NCBI GenBank assembly: GCA_963966185.1
Contig: CAWZYM010000212.1
Span: 448,501 to 512,500 of the forward strand
Length of the DNA: 64,000 nucleotides
Origin: Rhabditoides inermis
Lineage: Eukaryota; Nematoda; Chromadorea; Rhabditida; Rhabditidae
Direction: 5' to 3'
The number at the start of each line of letters is the position of its first letter. The first letter of the stretch is position 1. The notes beneath the pieces were generated by a model. The model saw only the letters and a list, made by a program, of their open reading frames with translations. It was not told where the DNA came from and made no database searches. The position numbers and the translations under genes were made by a program. Below, piece after piece: positions 56,207-64,000 of the stretch.

Positions 56207-58844
56207 TCAGCGCTTTCCCTTAGGCGCGTCTCCAGAACCGTCGTGGGCAAACGGCACCGATTGAAGCATCGCCGCAGCAGTCATGTACTGCTAAAATAGC
56301 GTTGTGAAAAAAACCGTAGCCCGACTACCGTAACCCCGACTACAGTACCCTATACAAAGCTACAGTAACCCGTACCCGCCCACAGTAACCCATTGAAGAC
56401 TACCGTAACCCGTACATACCTGTAGGTTAGCCTGGGGAATGGGCGCGGCGCCTCCGAATCCACCCATGCCCTGTGCTCCAAAGGAGCTGGGCTGTGGGGG
56501 GTGAGAGGGCGGGGCAGACGACGCGGGAGCGCCGAACATTTGCGCAAACAGTCCCGGGTCCGACAGAGACATGCTAAACGAAGAGGGGTAGAACATGTTC
56601 ACTCTACTGTACCTCCCAATAACTACAGTACCCCCAGCCCGGATACCGTATACCTAATGAGGTGCTTGTAGACGTCGTTCTGCTGGAAGGGCGACGTGGC
56701 GGCAAGCAGGTTCACCAGGTGCGCCATCGACATGAGCTGGTCGTCGGCCGACGGCGCGTCACCGAGCCTAAAATTCAAGGTACAGTAACCCGAATTCCAA
56801 GCTACCGTACTACGCACTCACCCGTTTCCCTTGCCCATCAGCTTGTTCATCGGCGGCTTCTGCTCGAATGGATTCGGCTGGTACGACATGTGGTGGTGCT
56901 CAAACGGCGAGCCGTGTCCGCGCGGCTGCTCTGCAACGACAAGGCTAGGCTCCGCCCCCGCACGCCCCGCCCCCTCCACTCACGCAGGGCGACCTTGGTG
57001 GCGCTGGTGGGGCGGTAAGTGCCGTTGATGATCGACAGCTCGATCAGCTGCTTGCGCTTCAGCTCGTCCTTGCCCTCGGGCTGCAAAGAGGGATACGGTA
57101 GGTACAGTAGCCAAATTGAAAGTACAGTATCACATCTGTTTGTATCCTACCACCACAAAACATCGACTAGCACCCAACTACAGTATCCAGTACCGGCTAC
57201 CGTACCCGTTACCGTACCGGCGGGTGGAGCAGGGCAGTGATCCTTTCGATAGCCGCATCCATCTTGGCCTTGGCTCGCGACTCCACCTCGTCACACTGGA
57301 TCAGCACGTGCAGCGGCTCCTAAAAAGGGATACGGTAATCTCGGTTTACCAAATACCGTAATCCACGCTACAGTACTCACCCCGCGGCTCGATCCGCGTC
57401 CGCGCACCATAATCTTGCAGCCAGTCTCCTCCTCGAGCTGCTTGGCAGTCATGCCGCGCGGGCCCAGAATGCGGCCGACAAAGTTGTACTGGAATACGGT
57501 ACGGTAAGTCTACAGTACCCTGCCAACTACAGTAACCCTCTACAGTACCCCAGCTACCGTACCCGGGGGTACTTGTCGACGGGGACGAATATCTTCTCCT
57601 GCAGGGTGACGCGGGGTCCGTCGTCCGAGGGGGCAGACAGCGACTCGTGCGAGTCCCGCGCAGACAGAGTCGTCGACATGGCACTGATCACGCGCTGGAT
57701 CTCTGCAAGGGACAGGGGTCAGACTCCGCCCCCACAAGCCCCGCCCCATTTACCATTGTCGAGCAGCTTGTGCAGCATGCGGTGCGAGGCGGGGCCGGCA
57801 AACGAGCGCAGCTCCGTCTTCTCCTTCATCAGCTCGTCCAGGTACTCCTGCAACGAATACATTGGGTACGATAAGTCGAGTACTGTATTACTATATCTAA
57901 ACCGCGATTACAGTTCTATTACACAATGACCATCTACGACAACCACATTAACTACCGTATCCACACAACCTACAGTACCCGTTACCGTACCTGCTGCAGC
58001 TGGGTGGTGGGCGGGAGGGCGGTCGAATGGGTAGAGTGAGAGTGGAACGACTCAGAGGCGGGGCAGAAGAGCTAGAATGCGCGAGCGATTATCGATCGAT
58101 CGGGCCCGCCACAGCGAGAGAGTGCACCGCACTCTCGCTTCCGCCCATTGCCACGTGCCACAAGCGCGGCCCGCGCCATTCAATCAATAATCGACATCCT
58201 GGACGAATGACGTGTCACAGTGACGTCATTCCGCTCCCAGCCGACACACCTTCTCCTCTCCGACCGGGGCGGACTCCTTGTTGTCGCCGCCAGCGTCAGG
58301 GGTTGTGTCCGGCTCGGTGCACCGGAAGTGCATTTCGTACCCGTTGCCGGCCTAGAACCAATCGATAACAATCGATAATCGATCGATATCGATCGGCAGC
58401 ACCTTGAGGTCGTCGTCGTCTTCGCACATGGGCGATGAGGGGGAGGCGGGAGGGGCGGTCGGCGGTTCCGGAACAGCTTCCTTCTTCTCCTTCTTCTCCA
58501 ACAGCTCCTTCTTACCGCTGAAGCCGAACATCTAAACGGCGCCATCAATCAATCTATATCAATCGATAATCAATCCGCATCCGGCGGCGGCGACTCACCT
58601 CTATGAGGAGCGAGGGTTGGTCGATGATGGTGGTGGGGTCGATCGATCGATAACGAATCCAAAGCGGTGATCTCCTTGATGTGAAGTCGAAGGTGTGAGG
58701 GTTCGAGAGTGACTGGCGCGACGGCGGCCCGCCCCTTTTGTACTGTCGCCGCGCCTCATTTGCATCCCGAATATCCGGCGACAAATCAAGTCGCCTATGC
58801 GTGCTGCAAATTAGGCAAAGGGCGCGCTTGGCATGCGCTCGCAT
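56207..58844 (-). CDS. STAR-family KH RNA-binding protein (Quaking/GLD-1/ASD-2-like)
   Basis: Sequence-specific RNA-binding protein acting in mRNA splicing or translational control. Order: [20 protein letters not shown] and [16 protein letters not shown] (Qua1 dimerisation), [33 protein letters not shown] and [16 protein letters not shown] (KH with GxxG), [30 protein letters not shown] (Qua2), then a low-complexity tail ending [11 protein letters not shown] at 56207-56209. The KH loop that normally lies between GRGS and LHVLI (about 20 residues with GKxNWEHL) is absent; exons meet directly as GRGSSRG and EPLHVL. The start is unsettled: ATG at 58531 ([18 protein letters not shown]) follows a TTTAG acceptor, but an exon further right ending [10 protein letters not shown] joins in frame; 58844 is the farthest ATG. 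Tiny introns rich in TACNGTA. Confidence 0.82.
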
Positions 58845-59588
58845 GTAAATATGGTCAACTTAGTTGGATTTTGACACTTTTTGAAGTTGTAGGTAGCGCG
58901 CGAAGAAGTCAGCGCATTGTTTTTGGTAGATCAGGGTCATCATCAGGTGCCCGTAACGTTGCTCTATATCGCGTTACTCACACCTAAATCTACCGTAATC
59001 TAACGGCACACAACGCTCATCCTAGCCATTCAGCACATTACTTTTATAGTTGGAGGAAACATTCCAATTTCAATACCGTAATGAAAAGTGAATCACAACG
59101 TATTCCCATTCCAAAACTTCAATTCAAAAGGGGGAATCGAATCAGAGGGCATCATCGACCGTTTCTGCGCTGGTGGATACTATTATAGAGGCAGTGGTTT
59201 GAATATCGAACAGAGATCCACTATACGAGATCTACTGGCCTCTTCAGTGCACTTGATGAAATAAAAACCAACAAATTTAGAAACTTCAACTCGCTAACAA
59301 CTCGCTAAAAACTCGCTAACATCTCTGTACTAAAAACCAGCAGCTCCGTTTTCGCTAATTTTGAAATTGAACTGTTCGAAACAGCCGGAACAATCTGGGA
59401 AAAAGAGGAAATGACTCATGTTTTCATCACTCACCACTTTTATTTGATCTCTGAAAGGCTACCTGGATGGAGCACGCAATCAGATAACTTTTTAACTTTG
59501 CAAGGTGCTGAGGGCTGAATCACAACTTGACTGTAACAAAGAAAATGAACTCTCCTCCGACCGTCCCATCCCTCCCCGTTCCCCTATC

Positions 59589-59625
<37 letters not shown>

Positions 59626-60093
59626 CAAAGAGGAGATGAAACTGCTAGGTAGGAAAGAAAGCATTCTGTTTGGAGCAAGCCAGCAAGAAGAGGAGTTCAT
59701 CTACGACCGTCTTCTCCAGTCCACGTTACCAGGGTGTGATACAAGAGAGCGTATCGGAGAATCGGAGAGCCATGCTTCCTTCGAGATCGAGAGACTACCC
59801 AGCCAGAGACAGCGTATAGCTGTTTACTAGCTATAGCTGTGTGTATGCGCACCATTCACCATTCTTCAGTCGTCTCCTGTACAGCCAGAATGTCGAGGTC
59901 GTCGTCACTTGACTTAGGCTAGCGATCCTAATGTAAAGATAACACAATCTGGCGAGTATACAAAGACGCCAAAGTTGCCTAAACTTTTTGCAAATAGACA
60001 ACAGTCAACAGTCAACCAATAAGTTTATTGAGGGTCAGCTCAATTCAAAGCATGCGGTGATCCGTGATCGAAGAACGATGAAAGTCGTGGAGT
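58845..60093. other. spacer left of the Gly-rich gene
   Basis: A (GA)n tract lies at 59592-59623, and a minus-strand AATAAA at 60024-60029 serves the Gly-rich gene. A possible isolated minus-strand terminal exon (59856-59920) encodes SSDDDLDILAVQETTEEW before TGA, but no partner exon was found. Confidence 0.5.
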
Positions 60094-60348
60094 TTACTTG
60101 GGTCCGAGGTAGCAGGAGACGTCCATGCGAGGAGTGCCGCCGCCGCCGCCGCCGCCTAAACGGGTAGAATAGGAGGAGAAGAGTACGGTAGACTACAGTA
60201 TCCACGTACCGCTGGGAGCGCTGCCACCGCCGCCGCCGCCTCCTCCTCCCGAGGATCCTCCGAAGGCGTAGTCCTCCCTAGCGTATCCGCCTCCGCCGCC
60301 GCCGCCACCGCCACCGCCAGGGGTCATGTAGGCCGACTTGTCTCCCAT
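60094..60348 (-). CDS. small glycine-rich protein
   Basis: Two exons encode MGDKSAYMTP, a run of about ten Gly, GYAREDYAFGGSS, a second Gly run, GSAPS, then a third Gly run and the tail TPRMDVSCYLGPK; stop at 60094-60096. No signal peptide. The intron (about 60158-60210) contains TACGGTA and TACAGTA. A TATA box on the minus strand (TATAAAA, 60392-60398) lies some 45 bp upstream of the ATG, and AATAAA is at 60024-60029, so this is a compact complete gene. Gly-rich proteins with this kind of KSAYMT start occur among small nematode sperm-enriched proteins (class SSQ), but that assignment is only a suggestion; an antimicrobial or structural Gly-rich peptide is also possible. Confidence 0.72.
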
Positions 60349-60920
60349 GATGATTCGACTGATCGAATGATGCCAGCCCCGTGCGGCACACCACTTTTAT
60401 ACGATCGAGTGGCGGGAGGGAAATGAGCGTTGCGCATTTCTAAACTTCAGTTAGTAAAAGTAGTTAATTAACTTGATGAGCTATTCAATGTAAATGTAGA
60501 AACATCAAACATCAAAGAGAGGAAGAGAGCTAGGTTTTTGATTTAGTTTCTGATAGTTCAGGAATCTGATATCGAAACATCGCACGGTTCGGATAGTTGC
60601 ACAGTGGACAATGGCGCGCGCACAGACCGCTACGCAAGCACGCGACGCGCCAGCTCCATTCGGAGATATGAGGATATGACGACGGAACAACCTTTTATAG
60701 ATCCTGGAAAGCGATAGGAGCGGGGTATAAAGAGACGGTGAGACGCCACCTGTAGCAGTCTATATATGTCGTCTATATATGCCTATATTATATTACTATT
60801 TTGTTATTCTATATTATATTGACGTTAAATGTCGTCGATGTCCACACACATGATGGAATGAAACACATCGCCCTTCGGTCATAAAGTGAGTACTCCCTCC
60901 CTCTTTCCAAAAAAAAAAAA
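60349..60920. promoter_or_regulatory. upstream region of Gly-rich gene
   Basis: A TATA box for the Gly-rich gene at 60392-60398 (minus). Another CTATAAAAGG on the minus strand near 60690-60700 has no convincing gene behind it. The stretch 60585-60660 resembles a segment of acid phosphatase copy B (50945-51030). Confidence 0.5.
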
Positions 60921-61031
60921 ACTCTGCCGCTCAGTTAACAATATCAGTTATCATAACTGTGATAACAAAACTCTGCCGCTCAGTTAACAATATCAGTTAT
61001 CATAACTGTGATAACAAAACTCTGCCGCTCA
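60921..61031. repeat. 49-bp tandem repeat with paired GATA sites, 2.3 copies
   Basis: Units start at 60921, 60970 and 61019 (ACTCTGCCGCTCAGTTAACA...). Each full unit contains GTTATCA (60947-60953 in unit 1) and TGATAAC (60960-60966), a perfect 7-bp inverted repeat with a 6-bp loop, giving two opposed TGATAA sites. The first two units are identical. Confidence 0.95.
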
Positions 61032-61041
61032 ACCGGAAAGA

Positions 61042-61353
61042 TGTCCTCTCCGGCGACGGACATTGTCCATGAGGCCTAATGGATGAGGGGATGCACCAGG
61101 CGCGCTTTCTGGAAACGGACAGAGAAAGAGGCTCGTGATCGTGAGTTCGCGCATTCTTTTTAACTTTTCATTTCCCCCTTACAAATTTCAAATGTCTTAC
61201 AAATCTTTACAAATGTCTGTTACTTTCTCTCTTATAGACGAGCTCTCTACAACCTGCGGCCCTGTGGGAGACCTGCATGCTGCTGACTGGCACGCCGACT
61301 GCCCCTCTTTTTTCATTTTTCTCGCCGATAAATTGTTTCTTTCTTTACCCTAG
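61042..61353 (+). CDS. possible small two-exon gene, unrecognised
   Basis: ATG AGG at about 61083 opens a frame MRGCTRRAFWKRTEKEARD that ends at a strong donor (GTGAGT, about 61138). An acceptor CTTATAG near 61239 continues in phase with HELSTTCGPVGDLHAADWHA, then DCPSFFIFLADKLFLSLP and a stop at 61351-61353. A shorter frame MSSPATDIVHEA starts at 61042. No family recognised. Placed just right of the GATA repeat, which would suit an intestinal promoter. Weak evidence. Confidence 0.25.
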
Positions 61354-61632
61354 ACATTACGGCTAGCTGGAACGATAGAATGATATTATCATTCTTCTGT
61401 TACTGTGACAATTGGCTTTTTCTGACAACCTTTCAATTCGAGTCCAGTCGTGTCCCACTCATCCCGTTGTGAACCGCTGTAAAAAAACGAGCTTGCCGCA
61501 CATGGAAAACTATTTATAATCTATCCCATCAAGCCGGTTAACAATTGACACATAGAAACATCTTAAAAACACGAAGTTGGATACTCACAATCAATATGAC
61601 AGACACTCGAAGACTACCCTAATCACTCTAGA

Positions 61633-62148
61633 CTAGATCCGGCCTCCCCGTCCGCGCTTCGATCGATGACGATCCTTGCTCCTCTTCCCTCGCCACGCCA
61701 CGTCGTTCTCCTGAAAGTGGCTTTGATTACGTCACATTACTAGAATCACGTCACATCTCTTAAAATGACGTCACATCTCTCAAATGACGTCACGTGAACG
61801 CACCTGTCCGACAAACTCGACGAGTCTTTCCCAGGTGAACTCCTTGCCGTCTTGCAATAGCGCCCACGCCTTCGCCTCCTCGTTACACATTTCATACGGC
61901 TAGAAATCATATTCAGATATAACAAGTCCGGATAAACTATTGATTGATTGATAAATTGGAAGTTGGAAGTACTGACGAAAGAGTGTGACACTGACGAGAG
62001 AGTGTGGGCAAATTGGAAGTACAGTACCCCTTCAACTACCGTATACCCACCTCGACCCGTTCCGTTTGAGCCTCACTGTCCACTCCGCACACACGGTGAG
62101 ACTGCACAGAGGGCATGGTGGAATGCGTCGACATTCGAAGGGGCGCTG

Positions 62149-62207
<59 letters not shown>

Positions 62208-62571
62208 CTCTCTCTCTGTCTCTGTCTGTCTGTCTCTCTCTCTCTCTTTCTCTCCTCTCTCCCACCTCTTTCTCTCTCCTATGTACTTACTCTTTCTTCA
62301 CTCACCCTGACTCGGCATCATCTGGAACGTCTCGTTGGCTCCGCCGGGGGCGTGGCCTAGATGGGCGTGGCTTCCGACGTGGCCTTCGCCGAATCGTGGT
62401 GTGTTTCCGGTGCGCGGGCCCACATGTACCGGCTGAAACAAAAGATAATCATGATGATTGAATGTTACAGTATCCTTCTACCGTACCTTCCGCGGCACAA
62501 TCCGCCCAACCGTCTGGTTCATCATCGAAGAATCGCCAGCCATCGACATGTTCTGAAACCAATACATGTCA

Positions 62572-62658
<87 letters not shown>

Positions 62659-63424
62659 CTTTCTCTCTCCCTCCCTCTTTCTCTCCCTCTCTCTCTTTCT
62701 CTCTCCCCCCCCCCTCTCTCTCTCCCTCTGTCTCTCCCTCTCTCTTTCTCTTTTTCTCTCTCCCTCTCTCCCTCTCTCTCTCTCTCTCTCTCCCACTCCC
62801 TCCCTCCCCACGCATACCCACCGGATCGGCAAACGTGGCGTTGTGCTGGTGAAAGCTCGCCGACATGTTGTCCATGCGCTGAAATCAATAAAACTAAATA
62901 ATCAATCGATAAATCAATCAATACCGTCTGGTCGAGTAGACTCTTGAGGTTCTTGGTGTCTTCGGCGTGCCTGGCGCGCCACGTGTTACGCTCCGATATC
63001 AACTTCTCCTGAAAACCAATAAATATAACTATTTAGTTAATTAAAACAAAGGTGTTAATGAATAATTAATAATACTAAAATCGCAAATAATCAAATTTCA
63101 CCTTTGCCTTCTTCTCTGCCTCCATCTCGCGACGCAACCGGATCACCTCTCCGCGAACCATCGGATCCTGCGAGGGAGTGCCTTCTTACTCACTCTCCCC
63201 TCTCCCTCTCACCCACCGACTTCCCCCCTCTCTCCCTCCCTCCCCCCACCCACCGACTTGGCGAGTGCCTCATTTGTCTTGGCGAGCTTGTCGGGCGGTC
63301 CCTGTCCCCCCTTCCCTGCTCCATTCACCCCTCCTCCTCCTCCTCCTCCCCCTCCTCTCGAAGTGGACGCCACGGGAAGGGGAGGAGGGGCGGGCGGTCG
63401 AAACGAGAACGTACCATCGCGCAT
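61633..63424 (-). CDS. Gly/Pro-rich, probably coiled-coil protein, unrecognised, 5' end open
   Basis: Exons, 5' to 3': MRDGTFSFRPPAPPPLPVAS with a Gly run and PPDKLAKTNEALAKS; MVRGEVIRLRREMEAEKKAK; EKLISERNTWRARHAEDTKN then LKSLLDQT (both likely coiled coil); RMDNMSASFHQHNATFADPV; NMSMAGDSSMMNQTVGRIVP; a His/Gly/Pro-rich exon with GNTPRFGEGHVGSH; PYEMCNEEAKAWALLQDGKE then FTWERLVEFVGQ; and a basic tail KRSKDRHRSKRGRGGRI ending at 61633-61635. A TTGCAG acceptor precedes the MRDG codons by 9 bp, so the gene may extend further right, possibly out of the window. Two introns are filled with CT or TATC repeats. The coiled coil plus basic Arg/Gly tail fits a scaffold or nucleic-acid-associated protein, but no function can be assigned. 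Confidence 0.6.
62151..62270. repeat. (CT)n microsatellite with CTGT units
   Basis: CT tract with CTGTCTGT interruptions in an intron of the coiled-coil gene; GA on its coding strand. Confidence 0.97.
62576..62805. repeat. compound (CT)n(TATC)n microsatellite
   Basis: CT run, then about 13 TATC units (62604-62656), then CT/CCCT-rich sequence to about 62805, in the intron after the exon encoding MSMAGDSSMMN. Confidence 0.97.
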
Positions 63425-64000
63425 CTGCGACGCTGCAACACACAGTTCGCAAAGAGGCTCAAGTCCGGGCAGCGACTCGCGACTGAGCTATACGGTATAG
63501 CCTATACCCTCTGCAACACACTCGTGAACAATACGCAACTCGAGAATGTATAGGCCATTCCCCCCTTTCAGCGTACGGCAATATCGCTGGCTCGCCAGAC
63601 AGACGAGAATTTTATGCAAATTTGCCCCAATTGTATGTTTTTGTAGTCAAACATGGTAAAAATGACGGAAATCGAAAAATCGAGCACTAGAGATCTCTGA
63701 GCATTCTATCTGGGCATCTTCTCCAGAAAACTGGGCGCTGTGCGATAAGTTTGAAGAGAGTAATTAAGTTTCGGAGCTTTCCCATTGGACGAGTCAAAAT
63801 CAAGGTTTTTGGACTCTAATTAGAAAACGGACGCGAAAATCAAAAATCGAACACTATAGATCGATGAGAACTAACCCATCACATATCAAAATTTTGTGAA
63901 GATTGCTTAACTCTGAAAGGAGTAATTGACTTTTGAAGATGGAGAACTCTGCTTCATTAGACTTGCAAATGACCCTCATTTCCCTAAAAAGAGACCGCAA
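63425..64000. other. right end of window, no gene recognised
   Basis: AT-rich, with many short AAATCGA-type words. May be upstream sequence or a long intron of the coiled-coil gene. No coding exon was supported on either strand. Confidence 0.45.

Noticed and set aside
59636..59830. 64-codon open frame on + beginning MKLLGRKESILFGAS
   Set aside because: No family, no flanking gene signals; begins inside a GA-repeat border.
59856..59920. Minus-strand terminal exon candidate encoding SSDDDLDILAVQETTEEW
   Set aside because: The acidic tail and stop look plausible, but no donor exon in phase and no polyadenylation signal were found nearby.
62361..62947. Ser/Leu-rich open frames on + with long SLSLSL stretches
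   Set aside because: Translation of the (CT)n and (TATC)n microsatellites.
1..64000. CRISPR arrays, rRNA, prokaryotic operons, viral genes
   Set aside because: Searched by eye. The repeats are microsatellites or transposon-like, and no regularly spaced unique spacers, rRNA stretches or viral gene patterns were seen.

Overview
This window is nuclear DNA from a nematode, most likely a free-living rhabditid. The evidence is: many short introns with TTTCAG or TTGCAG acceptors, a cuticle collagen with the nematode-specific N-terminal domain, a Str-type seven-helix chemoreceptor, an MSP-domain protein, a divergent tyrosine phosphatase of the kind nematodes have expanded, a LIN-1-type ETS factor, synembryn (RIC-8), and acceptor sites directly before start codons that suggest trans-splicing. 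(CT/GA)n tracts are extraordinarily common in introns. No prokaryotic, viral or CRISPR features were seen.

Layout: 1-1225 (+) 3' part of a Str-type receptor with a single-base frameshift; 1655-3318 (-) pyrroline-5-carboxylate reductase; 3648-5516 (-) mitochondrial glutamate-type SLC25 carrier; 5976-6362 (+) small mitochondrial protein resembling the complex I subunit NDUFV3; 6601-10317 (+) ric-8, close enough behind it to be an operon partner; 11910-18423 (+) divergent hexokinase; 20220-31085 (+) lin-1-type ETS factor, with a proposed tiny first exon and a ~9.1 kb first intron; 31534-34070 (-) tyrosine phosphatase-like protein without its catalytic cysteine; 34470-34541 (+) tRNA-Gly(UCC); 34652-35239 (-) small membrane-anchored Pro/Lys-rich protein; 35714-42778 (-) PNPLA8-like phospholipase; 43671-44690 inverted-repeat region with a possible gene remnant; 45113-47872 and 49186-51960 (-) tandem histidine acid phosphatases, the second disrupted; 53189-54263 (-) cuticle collagen; 54770-55402 (-) MSP-domain protein; 56207-58531 or further (-) STAR/KH RNA-binding protein; 60094-60348 (-) glycine-rich protein; 61633 to at least 63424 (-) unrecognised Gly/Pro-rich, probably coiled-coil protein.

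Genes that connect functionally: P5CR, the glutamate carrier and the NDUFV3-like protein all point to mitochondria and glutamate/proline metabolism, although nothing shows that they are co-regulated. LIN-1 would be the nuclear end of Ras/MAPK signalling and retains both ERK-docking sites. RIC-8 is the G-alpha exchange factor/chaperone. The MSP-domain protein, the tyrosine phosphatase-like protein and possibly the Gly-rich protein are of types often expressed in nematode sperm.

The most notable observations concern altered core motifs: a tyrosine phosphatase with Gly in place of the catalytic Cys, a hexokinase with three altered phosphate/nucleotide motifs, an acid phosphatase copy whose RHG motif is removed by a 4-bp deletion, and a STAR-type KH domain without its usual long loop. 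Others are a Tc/mariner-like MITE, a three-copy dispersed repeat that leaves one ric-8 intron translatable in frame, intron tandem repeats that copy splice-site or exon-end sequence, 49-bp tandem repeats carrying paired GATA sites, and a TACNGTA motif concentrated in the introns of particular minus-strand genes. All gene models are read by eye. Exon borders given to the base were checked for phase; the others are approximate.
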